Source of the DNA: Pseudorasbora parva
Lineage: Eukaryota > Chordata > Actinopteri > Cypriniformes > Gobionidae
Reading direction: 5' to 3'
DNA: 64,000 nt
Assembly (NCBI RefSeq): GCF_024679245.1
Contig: NC_090173.1
Span: forward strand, 51,597,018-51,661,017
The notes below the pieces were generated by a model that was not told where the DNA came from, ran no database searches, and saw only the letters and a program-made list of their open reading frames with translations. Position 1 is the stretch's first letter. Each line of letters starts with the position of its first letter. Below are positions 24,001-31,859 of this stretch, in pieces. Position numbers and translations under genes: made by a program.

Positions 24001-27000
24001 TTCAGTGATTCTGATCATTATCAGCAGGTGTATTCAATAATCAAACAGTCATCACTCAATTAATCACTTAAGCATCTTATTGACTCTAACACTGCTACTG
24101 TGTGTGATGTATGCTGGTACTTACTACTAGGTGGAGCCCTGTACACTTGTATCCTTGTTGTGACCCTGAAATGACAGAATAAGAAAACGGTTACACAGTG
24201 AACAACTCGTGGTGTGTCGTGTCTTTATTATATCTTTATTTTCCTAAGTGTTAAGCCTAAACTAAGCCTTACTGGGAGTGACTAAAAGATATCACACAGT
24301 GTTACTAATTTCAGTGTTACTGCAAGATCTGATGTTGCAGTAACTCAGGGGTAATAATGATAATGCATTAAAGGGGTGGTTCCATGTTTTCTTTCTAGGC
24401 TTGGTTGTGTTTATGGGGTGCAGTATAACATGTCTTAATACTTAATAAAGGTAAAATATGAGAAAAATACAGCATTAAAAAAATGCTGTATTTTTCTCAT
24501 ATTTTACCTTTATTCCACACTGCTGTCTCCACTGTCATTTAAACGGCTTGTTTGCTTCCTGCTTCTATGAAGACCATCCCTCTGAAAAACAATGGTCTTA
24601 GATTGGTTAGATGGCCAAATGTAGTTTCTACCGGTGACTAGCAAGGGTTTATGATGTCACCAACCCAGGAAGAAGCTTGTTGTTGACCAAACCGGCCGTT
24701 TTTTATAGGCAATAAACTGCCATAACTTTAAAAGACAATATCTCAGTTTGCATTGAACTTTCAGCACTGTAACTTTGCAGATACTGTTTATGCACAAGCA
24801 GCAACATTACACACTAACTAATGTTAAAAAAGTGAAATCGCCTGCAAGCACCCCTTTAATAACACAATTTTTAGGATCAAATTACATCATTCAATTTCAT
24901 GATAATTTTAAAGCCATCAACAGGTAACAATCATCATCTGATGTCTGGTAGTTTAAAACAGCACTAGGTAATTTACTTGCTCTTGGCTGACATGTGGCTT
25001 TGCTATGGCCTGCTTGTGGCCCGGATTTGGCAAACAGAAGTGGGCCAGATCAGTATTCCACATGTGCCAGATGTGGGCCGGATCTGGGCCTACACAATGT
25101 TGCTATGTTGGTTGTTGATGATATTGTAATTATATGACCAGCACCTCTAAACCTCTGTTAATTCGCAATAAGAGCTTCTGTAGATGTCTGAAATAAATGC
25201 AGTCGGTCTGGTTAGTAATGTGTGAAGCTGGTAATGTTGTTTGTGCACAGCAAAAACTCCAGTGTTAAATTAACTCTCCTGAGAGTACATGTGAGACCAC
25301 ACTCAAGAGTGTTAAAGTGTTAAAGTAAGAGTGTTAAAGTAACACTGAAGCAGTGTTAAAGTTAATAAGATAATTAACTGATTATTGGCAATTATTGAAG
25401 ATACCTGATGATAACAAGCAGAATCACCAAATGAGAACATCACAATTCACAAGTGGACATATTTTCCATTTGTAATTGCAAAGCAACTCACAGACAAAGT
25501 GTGTTTATCCAAAAATCATAAAAACAAAATTAACAGATAATTAGATGTTGATGATTTATGGTTCATTTGAAGTCACCATTGTGGAGGGAAGCGTTTGCTT
25601 TAGTTGGGCTCTTGGTCCCCGTACGTGTGTTAGCGTTTCTGAGGCTGCTGTAACTGTGTGTGTGTGTGTGAAACACAAGAGTTGTGGCTGAGAAAGCAAA
25701 GCTAAAGTGACATCAGGTGTTGTCAGCTCCTTGTTGATGATAACTAAATCATCAGAAAGTGAGCATCTGATATTATGTTTTTATTTGGTACAATAGTAAT
25801 TTGTTTATAGTCTCTGCAGTATTGGCACCAATAGCCTTATCCTGAAGGATGATAAAGTACATACACCCAATGTTTTGAGAAAATATTTCCCATGATCACA
25901 CACAGACATCAAGGTTTGGCCTATGTTTCACAACAACGGTGACACAAAAACACTTCCTGCTGCAATGCATGATGGGTGGCTTCGTAGTACAAAACTGATG
26001 CTTGATTGTCACCATTGTTGTGAATCATAGGCCAAATCTTGATATCTGTGTGTGACCATGGGAAATAATTTCTCAAAACATTGGGTACACATACTTTTTT
26101 TCTCATCCGTCAGGATAGGTGGTCCTTTTATTGCTATTGGTGCCAATAATGCAGATTCACAAGATTATAGAGGCTATAAACAAATAACTATTGTGCCAAA
26201 CAAGAACACAAAAAACGACATCAGATGCTTACTTTCTGATGATTTAGTTATCATCAACAAGGAGCTGACAACACCTGATGTCACATTAGCTTTGCTTTCT
26301 CAGCCACAACTCTTGTGTTTCACACATACAGTTACAGCAGCCTAAGAAACACTAACACACGTACGGGGACCAAGAGCCCAACTAAAGCAAACGCTTCCCT
26401 CCACAATGGTGACTTCAAATGAACCATAAATCCTCAATATCTAAACCTCTGTTAATTCTCAGTAAGAGCTTCTGTAGACGTCTGACTCTGACAGAAATAG
26501 TCAAAGTGTGTCTTATATCTGTGATTAAGGGCAGCACAGTGTCTCAGTGGGAAACACTGGCTCCTCACAACAAGAAGATCCTGGATTGAATCCTGAGCCA
26601 GAGAGTCTTTCCTTCAGGTCTGGTTTCTCTCATGGTCCAAAAATGTGTGAATTACAGATGATAAGTTGTCTAAAGTGTCTAAAGGTGTGAGTGAAGTTTC
26701 TTTTATTTTTATGATTTTCGGACAAACACACACTGTCTGAGTTGCTTTGCAATTACAAATGGAAAATATGTCCACTTGTGAATTGTGATGTTCTCATTTG
26801 GTGATTCTGCTTGTTATCATCAGGTATCTTCAATAATTGCCAATAATCAGTTAATTATCTTATTAACTTTAACACTGCTTCAGTGTTACTTTAACACTCT
26901 TATTTTAACACTTTAACACTCTTGAGTGTGGTCTCACATGTACTCTCAGGAGAGTTAATTTAACACTGGAGTTTTTGCTGTGTGGAGTTTAATTCTCCTC

Positions 27001-28249
27001 TGCTGAGATCTTAAGAGATTTAATGTTTTAAAAATCTGTTATTTGGGTAATCATTGTTAATTGATATTGTATCCATTTAGCATCAAGACAGACTTTGGAA
27101 CAAAGGAGTCTCCAAATGTGCTGTTGCTCCATTACGGCGTTACAGCTTCATCTGACTTCTTTGCTCTGACCACGGCCTGTAAGATGGATCTCCACAGGTT
27201 TCCCTTCGACACCCAAACCTGCAGTATAACACTTCAGTCTACAACATATACAAGTAAATCTGAAACATAAATCAGTTTTGACAAACAAACACAAGATAAC
27301 ATGTTTCAGTGTTCTAAACTTTGTCTTTTAATATGAAATAATACAATTTTAATGTCTGTTCCCACAGATCAGGAGCTTACAATTAACACAATAACTAATC
27401 AAAGTAGCATCACTGATATGTCAAAGGAGATCTATCAGGTTCAGGGAGAATGGGAGCTCCTCAATATAAGTTACACTAAAGCTACTTTGGATGTGGGGTT
27501 TGAAATAGATCAACTGATATATCAGGTACAGAGCACACATTTATGGAGTCAAATGTTGTTTCTTTTCTTGTTGGCCCCACTTAGACAGAAACCCATGTGG
27601 GCCCCACTTGTTGTCCTCGCTGGTACATTGACTGCATCCAAGATCATTGCACAGTAGGTGAAAAACAGAATGTGACAAAAGAAGCAAATTTACAATATTC
27701 TTAAAAGAGTAGGCAAAAAGTACCCAGATGACCTGTGATGTGGATACGATGGACTTTAATGGACACTTTAATATCCCATGAGGCCACAGGAGAGGATTTG
27801 TGAATGTCATTGAATTACTCAACTGATGTTGGTCGTGTGATAATAAGAGCATGGTGAATGTAGTCAAAAGCTGTGTTCAACTTCATACAGCGATGCGCAG
27901 ATCAATTGGTGGCTGACTTGAAGCAGTGTATTTGTAAAGATGGTAATGCTGTTTGTGGAGTTGTTTAATGGAGTTGTTAGAAGCTCCGGCTCCGCTTAGG
28001 ACTGCACATGTGCATTGGCTGGACTAGATGGAAAAATAAGCTATTTGAGCATAAGAAACAACATTTATGGGACAATTCATGTCAGATTTTGTTGCTGATT
28101 TGAAATATGCTATTCAATTATAAGTTCTGCAATCACCTGCAAATATGGCTGCTTAGTGACACTATAAATAATTAATTGGTTACATTTATATACCGCTTTT
28201 TTTCTCAATAATTCAATCATTTAATCATTTCTCAAATTTAATCATTACT

Positions 28250-28327
<78 letters not shown>

Positions 28328-30303
28328 ATCACCATAAAAAGGAGACCTCTACTGTATGTCATAAACATTATAGTACCGGTATTTCTCTTCCTTGTTCTGG
28401 ATGTGACCTCCTTCTTCATTGGCACAAATGGATCAGAGAAGCTGAGCTTTAAAGTGACTTTGCTCCTGTCTATTTCTGTGATGCTGCTGCTTGTTAATGA
28501 CACACTGCCCTCTACTGCTGATAAAATCCCTCTGATTGGTGAGTCTAACACTAAGATTTTTGTTTAATGTTTCTTCATCTCAAATGAAGTCACAATCAAA
28601 TAATATGCATCAAACTTAGAGTATTCTCTGAAAGTGAATTATAGTTGAAAATGTGAATTGGGGGAATAAAGGGGTAACTATCAGGAAAATTAACAAATTA
28701 TTTATACTCGTCTCTTAGTATGTTTTAATTACGGGGGAATTATCCATGTTTACAGGATAAGTATGAATCTACAGGCTGTAAATTAAAGTGGCTCTTGTTC
28801 CCCTCCTGTTTCATGCAGTTACAGGCTAATAAGTACAATAAAAACACGTACACAATCTGATATCACTCGGAAACTTTTATTTGAAAAGAAAGAGATTTAC
28901 AACACTTGTTCATTTGTCTTGCTTTGCTTCATCCTCCTCTTGTTCCTCTTCTTTTTCGTCCTTGCCACTAACTCTTTCCCCACCAAAAACAGAATTTTCC
29001 ATTATTAAAAAAACAACAACATTTCTCCGCCAAACACAGAATTTTTCTGGGTTTCCGTATTTTCACTCTTAGACGCAAGGGGTAACTATTACACATCTTC
29101 TGAATGAGTAAATAATTTCCTGATCAAAAGGTGAAGAAGAAACAGTATGTAAGGGTGGATCGCCTACAGTGGTTCTGACTGCAGGGTTGCCGAACGACTA
29201 AAGAAATGTTATCAGCGTGATGGTAGAAAACTGTACATTTCTTGTCTATAACCACCCACTGCAACTTATACCAACGATGGAAATAAGCGCAGTTACAATA
29301 GGAAAATATGTGGGAAAGCGTTGCTTTAATGTGACTATATTGCATTGCAATAGGGAGCACTTCAAAGTCAATACCAAACCAAAATTAGTTAGCAAATCAT
29401 TTCTAATTGAAAGAATTTAATGACAAAATCTGGCTATGGTTACACTTAAAATAGTTACAAAATAGATGAATGAGATGATAAAAACTTATACCATTAATCG
29501 TACCCAGCATGTGTAGAATATTACCTGAGAGATAGTGAGAGAGATAGAGATAGAAAGATAGAAAGAGAGAGAGAGAAAAAGAGAGAGCAAAGAGAAGAGC
29601 CAAAGAAGGCCCCTAGAAGCTACAGCCCGAGAAAAAGACAGCGTCAGAGTAAAAAGAACCCAGAGCAACAGTTGCAATCTTCTTTTATCCATCCCATGAC
29701 CATGTAACTGAAACCCTGAGACATTCAAACTGACCAGTCAGACCAGACTTCCCCCACTGTACTACAGGTGTGGCACACATTTGGCCTACAGGCCCTCAAC
29801 ATCTCTTTGTCTTTAGGAATCCCAAACAGCCCCACTGATAAGAGAGAGGGGGGTGGAACACAGCAAAACAAATGTCTTTGTTCAAAGTCAAATATCAAAT
29901 ATCTTTGATTATTTTGGATTCTTTCAAGTAAAATTAGCAATTGTTTGTAAGCAATGCTGTTTCATGCATACTGAGCTTTTTACACTGTTAAAGACTTGGA
30001 TTCCCATCCTAAACATAGACAAAGTTTCAAAAACTAATGTTGGACGTTTGATGGAGTATTTCTGTGTCAAAAATACTCCTTCCGGTTTCTCACAAGTTTC
30101 GGAGAGTTTTTTTCGAGTATGGCTCGACTTGACGTTAATAAGAGCGGAAGGGTGTATGGGCCGCACGGGCTCTTCTCCCGGTAGGGTGCGCGCGCACGTG
30201 ACTAGAGCCAGAGAGGAAATGCACACCCATAAACATTCTCAGCTGCAGATCCAGTCGTCCGTGAACACTTATGTTGCGCGCCGCGCTCCGCTCCACTCCA
30301 CTC

Positions 30304-30348
<45 letters not shown>

Positions 30349-31525
30349 GTGTGGCAAGCAGCGGGGCGAGGGACCGCGAGAGCGGGCCGGTGATTAATGT
30401 CAACGAGTGCCAGCTGCGTGGCACACCGGTCTCGTCTCGCGGCCATGTGACGGGAGCATAAAAGGAGGAACAGGGCAGCGGAAGAGGAGAGAGGACCAGG
30501 CCTGGATTTTATGTTTAGTTTTGTTTATGTGTTTGTGGGCAGTCGTCCGTGAGGGGCTGCCCATGTTTTATTTTGTGTGTGTTTGCGGGCAGTCGTCCGT
30601 GAGGGGCTGTCCGTGGTTTTACTTTCATTTTGTTTATTTATTTTGAGTTAATAAATGTTTGAAACGTTCGCCGGTTCCCGCCTCCTTCCTTCCATCCACG
30701 AACGTTATTACAATATAAAACAGAGTTGTTATTTTAAAGGCATTATTGCAGTCAAAGTTTTCTGTATTAACAGGGGTTTACTGCGGTGCGGTTTTCTGTC
30801 TAATGAGCATCAGCATTGTGGAGACCGTCTTTGTGAATTATCTGATGGCTAAAGGAGCTGAGAAGAGATCAGTGGAAACAACAGCTACTGTTAGTGGCCA
30901 ATATGGTAAGAGCTGACACAGAATCTGATTTAAGGAACATTTTCCTGTATTTTACACTTTTAATTCACACATTCAGGTTTATTTGATTGTTAGTAAGATT
31001 TGTTAGTAAGACATGCAGAGAAAAGCAAATCAAATTCATCTTTGAGTTAATTACACTTCTTGAAAATTAAATGAAAAATGTGAATGTTCCAGCATCCTTG
31101 TGCCCCTACAATAGCTTTTGTAGTCTGACATTAGCACATGTAAAACCATGTAATTGCGTATGAAACAAACCACTCTAAAGCCACATATGAAGTTTATTTA
31201 TTTTTCGACAATGGAGCATCAACAAAGAACCCCTATCAAAAACTGTTTATAAAGCATATGTGAGATTATGCAGACAAAAGTGTTTATCCAGAGCCATGCT
31301 TTGCTTTCTTCCCCTCCAGACTCAGTTAGAGATCAGAATAAAGTGCAGTCTTTTAGCCTCAAGCATCTGAAGCAGATCCTCACTGAGTGTCGAGCTGCAA
31401 CTCAAGAGAAGACATGTCTGACCTGGACCAGAGTGGCAAGAATCATAGATAACATCTTCTTGGTTCTTTACATAATCACTGTTATTGTGTTTCTGTCTGT
31501 GCTTGGGTCGAATTGGATTCCATAG
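9056..31525 (+). CDS. 5-HT3/ZAC-type Cys-loop ligand-gated cation channel subunit (gene 1, 9 exons, 424 aa)
   Basis: Predicted plasma-membrane pentameric ligand-gated channel subunit. Exons: 9056-9095, 12357-12556, 20746-20790, 20929-21038, 27081-27253, 27368-27525, 28328-28538, 30774-30905 and 31320-31525. All introns are GT-AG and the phases add up to 425 codons including TAG. Signal peptide about 1-19; extracellular domain about 20-242; Cys-loop C165-C179 with the usual 13 residues between (core FPFDTQTC); WTPD at 123-126; GEWELL in exon 6. M1 is about 249-272, M2 about 280-300, M3 about 313-337 and M4 about 395-420. The M2 -1' residue is Glu279 and 20' is Asp300, as in cation-selective 5-HT3 channels. 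The M3-M4 loop is short (about 60 residues) with a basic amphipathic stretch before M4. The positions of the 5-HT3A loop D and loop B tryptophans are Lys92 and Thr186, so the ligand is unlikely to be ordinary serotonin. Family assignment is firm; the exact orthologue is unknown. Confidence 0.93.
9303..9415. repeat. Foldback family R, copy 3 (left terminus only)
   Basis: Lies in gene 1 intron 1. It has the terminus AGCAAAATCCCCAGTGTT and the phrase ATTAGTGATGAACACCTG. It is truncated by unrelated sequence after about 9420. Confidence 0.75.
9455..10608. repeat. Mixed MITE remnants in gene 1 intron 1
   Basis: 9455-10030 has TTTCTCAATATGCGTACTTG at one end and a diverged mirrored phrase near 9920. 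About 10040-10235 is an inverted end fragment of the TTAA-flanked element at 22758-23768: both contain AATATATTTTCAAGACTCTT or its complement and an AGCACTAGGTAACTTTTC terminus. 10236-10608 is AT-rich with nothing assignable. Confidence 0.55.
10609..11492. repeat. CACTG-terminus foldback MITE, 884 bp
   Basis: It starts CACTGTAAAAAAATACC and ends TTTTTTACAGTG. Long inner arms mirror each other: TAACGTTTTAGGTTTTACGG is matched by AAAACCTAAAACGTTACTG, and AGCAGCATATAATTTAAAGG by its complement. Lies in gene 1 intron 1. It shares termini with the element at 57349-60056. No coding capacity. Confidence 0.8.
11855..12150. repeat. Foldback family R, copy 4 (left half fragment)
   Basis: Carries GAACACCTGATGATAATGAG, ACTTCAGCCACAGCTTTAGA, GAAGACATTAAATCTCTGAA and CTCCACAAACAGCAT. 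It ends about 200 bp before gene 1 exon 2. Confidence 0.8.
12357..12556 (+). CDS. Gene 1 exon 2: N-terminal helix and first strands
   Basis: Acceptor CCACAG at 12351-12356 and donor GTATGA at 12557. Residues 14-80. WVSEAQNCSD spans the likely signal cleavage site and a potential N-glycosylation site (NCS). It ends in the conserved strand NLYVTSIINV, equivalent to the 5-HT3 strand before loop D. Gene 2 exon 2 (63016-63188) is its paralogue. Confidence 0.9.
12727..12745. repeat. Homopolymer G tract
   Basis: A run of 19 G in gene 1 intron 2. Such runs are prone to length error in sequencing and assembly. Confidence 0.9.
13041..14239. repeat. TIR element AGCCCCGTTTCCACCA, 1.2 kb, 3-bp target duplication
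   Basis: The left end AGCCCCGTTTCCACCA and right end TGGTGGAAACGGGGCT are perfect inverted repeats, flanked by ATA on both sides (13038-13040 and 14240-14242). Inside is the phrase GAACATGCTGATTGGTTGAG. Non-autonomous; lies in gene 1 intron 2. Partial copies occur at about 3583-3622 and 42335-42870. Confidence 0.85.
14246..15680. repeat. Foldback family R, copy 5, interrupted by a MITE
   Basis: The central palindrome (ATGAATCTCATCATAGTGAG, GTGCATTCTGGG) starts at about 14250. The right arm resumes at 15507 with TAATGGTGACTTC and runs through CAATAAAAGCTTCTGTAG to GATGAGATCTTG. The break holds the 787-bp element listed next. Gene 1 intron 2. Confidence 0.8.
14720..15506. repeat. MITE with TAA target duplication, 787 bp
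   Basis: Inserted into R copy 5. The flanks are TAA at 14717-14719 and TAA at 15507-15509, and removing the insert restores the family sequence CATAATGGTGACTTC. Termini: CCCCTTAAGTGTCAC on the left and GTGACACTTAAGAGGA on the right, an imperfect inverted repeat. A TAA duplication suggests the PIF/Harbinger group (inference). The open frame at 14451-14867 crosses its left edge and is not a gene. Confidence 0.75.
15681..16099. other. Gene 1 intron 2, nothing specific recognised
   Basis: Ordinary intronic sequence with a C-rich patch (about 16072-16084). No gene, RNA or complete repeat could be supported. Confidence 0.5.
16380..16499. repeat. 120-bp hairpin
   Basis: GGATAATGTACACCCAGCC is mirrored by GGCTGGGTGTACATTATCC, and CGCAGAATAAACCCC by GGGGTTTATTCTGCG, around a short loop near 16440. 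It belongs to the surrounding palindromic transposon. Confidence 0.85.
17860..18025. repeat. 24-bp minisatellite (GAAGCCTGGAGCGGGCTCG)
   Basis: About seven imperfect copies of a 24-bp unit. On the minus strand they read as a proline-rich octapeptide repeat (PEPSPGF-like). It sits next to the Gag-like remnant and is probably its degenerate tail. Confidence 0.75.
18056..18511 (-). pseudogene. Gag-like retroelement ORF remnant
   Basis: An open minus-strand frame of about 150 codons with the segment GLDEDTIRFLDTLCMY followed by INLIWFLNGSQDEIEE. This resembles the Gag-type proteins of fish retroelements by recollection only. No protease or polymerase frame follows. Downstream the minus strand enters a proline-rich minisatellite. 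It is most likely non-functional; the lack of internal stops suggests it is not very old. Confidence 0.45.
19224..19243. repeat. Homopolymer C tract
   Basis: Twenty consecutive C followed by a C-rich patch. Length is uncertain for technical reasons. Confidence 0.9.
19456..19982. repeat. Inverted-terminus element TAGCCTAGAAATCTAGACGC
   Basis: Left edge near TAGCCTAGAAATCTAGACGC; right edge GGTCTGGCTTGTCAGGCTAG. Nested in the TTAA element. A truncated inverted relative is at 6660-6870. Open frames across it are repeat-derived. Confidence 0.65.
20746..20790 (+). CDS. Gene 1 exon 3: loop D strand
   Basis: A 45-nt exon, the size typical of exon 3 in nicotinic/5-HT3 receptors, encoding NEKAQSLTTQVKMIT (81-95). 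Lysine 92 occupies the position of the serotonin-contacting loop D tryptophan. Acceptor CCACAG, donor GTAAGT. Confidence 0.9.
20929..21038 (+). CDS. Gene 1 exon 4: loop A region
   Basis: A 110-nt exon, typical for the family, ending in phase 2. It contains AWPNGNTLWYHD and the hallmark WTPDIGILE before the split codon. The donor is GTATAA at 21039, the same as in gene 2. Confidence 0.9.
21939..22721 (+). pseudogene. Broken Tc1-like transposase
   Basis: It starts MGKIADLTVIQKMTIDTLYK with a helix-turn-helix (KVIAKEAGCSQSSVSKHI), then shifts frame near 22120. A second frame carries VLFSDESKI, around the first catalytic Asp of the DDE domain. A further shifted part near 22600-22640 reads SLDLNPIENLW, the conserved segment near the third acidic residue. 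Frameshifts and stops make it inactive. The family is clear from these motifs and from the TA-flanked termini. Confidence 0.88.
22758..23768. repeat. TTAA-flanked element, 1.0 kb
   Basis: TTAA (22758) plus AGCAGCACTAGGTAACTTTT opens the element and AAGTGCTGCT plus TTAA (23765-23768) closes it. TTAA duplications occur in piggyBac and Kolobok transposons; which group is not decidable here. Internal frames are short. It sits in the Tc1-like element. A related end fragment lies at about 10040-10235. Confidence 0.75.
23880..24120. repeat. Foldback family R, copy 7 (fragment)
   Basis: Contains AACTGCCCAACTAAAGGAAA, CACTGATCACCATAATGGTG and ATTATCAGCAGGTG. It lies within the boundaries of the Tc1-like transposon. 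Confidence 0.7.
24368..24859. repeat. TTAA-flanked MITE, 0.5 kb, with perfect hairpin
   Basis: Left end TTAAAGGGGTGGTTCC; right end GCACCCCTTTAA. TTAA flanks both sides. It contains a perfect 33-bp inverted repeat (24444-24476 and 24482-24514) around a five-A loop. Confidence 0.8.
24950..25118. repeat. Cyprinid-type CCAGATCTGGGCC repeat fragment
   Basis: Contains GACATGTGGCTTTGCTATGG, GTGGGCCAGATC and GCCGGATCTGGGCC. An inverted relative lies at about 34560-34745. It is the last insertion before the right end of the Tc1-like element. Confidence 0.55.
25246..26982. repeat. Complete foldback family R, copy 8 (1.74-kb hairpin)
   Basis: The end CACAGCAAAAACTCCAGTG (25246) mirrors CACTGGAGTTTTTGCTGTG (ending 26982). 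The symmetry runs through the arms: CAAATGAGAACATCACAATT/AATTGTGATGTTCTCATTTG, CAGGTGTTGTCAGCTCCTTG/CAAGGAGCTGACAACACCTG, and GGCCTATG/CATAGGCC near the axis at about 25975. Arms are near 0.87 kb; the right arm has gained a SINE. Inserted in R copy 6, in gene 1 intron 4. Confidence 0.88.
26529..26700 (+). repeat. tRNA-derived SINE (DANA-like)
   Basis: GGGCAGCACAGTGTCTCAGT resembles a tRNA A-box region and GGATTGAATCC a B box. They are followed by CTTCAGGTCTGGTTTCTC and GGTCCAAAAATGTG, in the order of the conserved core of fish DANA/V-SINEs. It is diverged and inserted in the right arm of foldback copy 8. The family name is from memory. Confidence 0.65.
27081..27253 (+). CDS. Gene 1 exon 5: Cys-loop and loop B
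   Basis: Encodes residues 132-189, including the Cys-loop ACKMDLHRFPFDTQTC (C165 to C179). After the second cysteine, SITLQSTTYT replaces the 5-HT3A segment that carries the loop B tryptophan. Acceptor CCATTTAG, donor GTAAAT. Confidence 0.93.
27368..27525 (+). CDS. Gene 1 exon 6: loops F and C
   Basis: Residues 190-242, including the conserved QGEWELL motif; ends in phase 0 just before M1. Acceptor CCCACAG, donor GTACAG. Several NxS/T sites (for example NQS, NIS) are present. Confidence 0.9.
27658..28250. other. Gene 1 intron 6 body
   Basis: Contains a diverged relative of the 1-538 repeat (AAAAGAGTAGGC) and an R fragment near 27945 (GGTAATGCTGTTTGTGGAGT). No gene. Confidence 0.5.
28252..28325 (+). 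repeat. (TC)n microsatellite forming a polypyrimidine tract
   Basis: About 74 bp of pure CT repeat ends in CTCTCAG, the acceptor of exon 7. It therefore occupies the place of the polypyrimidine tract for the exon encoding M1 and M2. Length variation could in principle affect splicing. Confidence 0.93.
28328..28538 (+). CDS. Gene 1 exon 7: M1 and pore-lining M2
   Basis: Starts ITIKRRPLLYV with the conserved proline in M1 (P259). It continues through SEKLSFKVTLLLSISV, with the 9' leucine at L289, to VNDTLP. The 3' splice site is preceded directly by a (TC)n microsatellite. Donor GTGAGT. Confidence 0.93.
28560..30300. other. Gene 1 intron 7, no further gene
   Basis: Includes a GA-rich simple tract at about 29527-29613. 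Frames here are short or repeat-driven; the longest one (29853-30461) runs through the (TA)n tract and the LTR. Confidence 0.55.
30307..30344. repeat. (TA)n microsatellite
   Basis: Pure TA repeat into which the solo LTR is inserted. Confidence 0.92.
30345..30712 (+). mobile_element. Solo LTR of a Gypsy-like retrotransposon
   Basis: A 368-bp unit begins TGTGGTGTGGCAAGC and ends GAACGTTATTACA, and is flanked by a 5-bp direct duplication ATATA (30340-30344 and 30713-30717). It carries CATAAAAGG as a TATA-like promoter and AATAAATG as a polyadenylation-like signal. The phrase GGCAGTCGTCCGTGAGGGGC occurs twice inside. No internal retroviral genes remain, so it arose by LTR-LTR recombination. The Gypsy label is recollection; the LTR structure is seen. 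It sits 61 bp before exon 8. Confidence 0.82.
30774..30905 (+). CDS. Gene 1 exon 8: M3 and start of the cytoplasmic loop
   Basis: Encodes GVYCGAVFCLMSISIVETVF and NYLMAKG, then a polar loop ending in SGQY. Acceptor TTAACAG, donor GTAAGA. A solo LTR ends only 61 bp upstream of this exon. Confidence 0.9.
31320..31525 (+). CDS. Gene 1 exon 9: pre-M4 helix and M4, stop codon
   Basis: Acceptor CCCTCCAG at 31312-31319. It encodes a charged amphipathic stretch (SLKHLKQILTECRAATQEK), WTRVARIIDNIF and the M4 hydrophobic segment, ending GSNWIP then TAG. I saw no canonical AATAAA close downstream, so the polyadenylation site is unassigned. Confidence 0.92.
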
Positions 31526-31859
31526 TGATGTGTTATATAGACAAGATACAATACAATACTAACTTTTAGTCAGAGTTTATGTTTAGATTATAGAGTTTAG
31601 CACACAAGAATACATGGGCAAAACACAAAAATGCTTAAATAACCCCTGCAGGCACAGTAAGTCAGTGTGACATCAGGAAGACATTTGACTCCAATTAACA
31701 CAACATCAGTCAGATATCATTTGGTTGAAAATGAAAATTGGTTGATTTCTAAACCCAAAGTTTTTTTTGACATCAAGCTCCAACAACAGACAGATGTTTA
31801 ATTTTGGATGGAATAAGCAACGACTGTTAAAAAAAAGAAAAAAAGAAAAAAAGGGTAAA
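31526..31859. other. 3' flank of gene 1
   Basis: AT-rich, presumably the 3'UTR and downstream sequence. I see no canonical AATAAA and no other feature. Confidence 0.5.

Larger units (their letters stand above)
21639..25147 (+). mobile_element. Tc1-like DNA transposon, 3.5 kb with internal insertions
   Basis: The left end CAGGTGCTGGTCATATAATT and the right end AATTATATGACCAGCACCTC are inverted repeats with one terminal mismatch. TA dinucleotides flank both ends (21637-21638 and 25148-25149), as expected for Tc1/mariner. The flanks join into uninterrupted R-family sequence. Inside are a broken transposase (about 21939-22721), TTAA-flanked elements at 22758-23768 and 24368-24859, and R-family sequence at 23880-24120. 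It lies in gene 1 intron 4. Confidence 0.88.
21200..27035. repeat. Foldback family R, copy 6, split by two insertions
   Basis: Three pieces form one copy: about 21200-21638 (ending AACATCAACATCTA), 25148-25245 (AACCTCTGTTAATTCGCAAT to GTTGTTTGTG) and 26983-27035 (GGAGTTTAATTCTCCTCTG, GAGATTTAATG). The first gap is the Tc1-like transposon, the second the complete foldback copy 8. The last piece ends about 45 bp before gene 1 exon 5. Confidence 0.75.

Noticed and set aside
26529..26700. Functional tRNA gene
   Set aside because: The A- and B-box-like sequences belong to a diverged SINE; no cloverleaf or terminator could be formed.
29853..30461. 202-codon frame in gene 1 intron 7
   Set aside because: It runs through the (TA)n tract into the solo LTR; an accidental frame.
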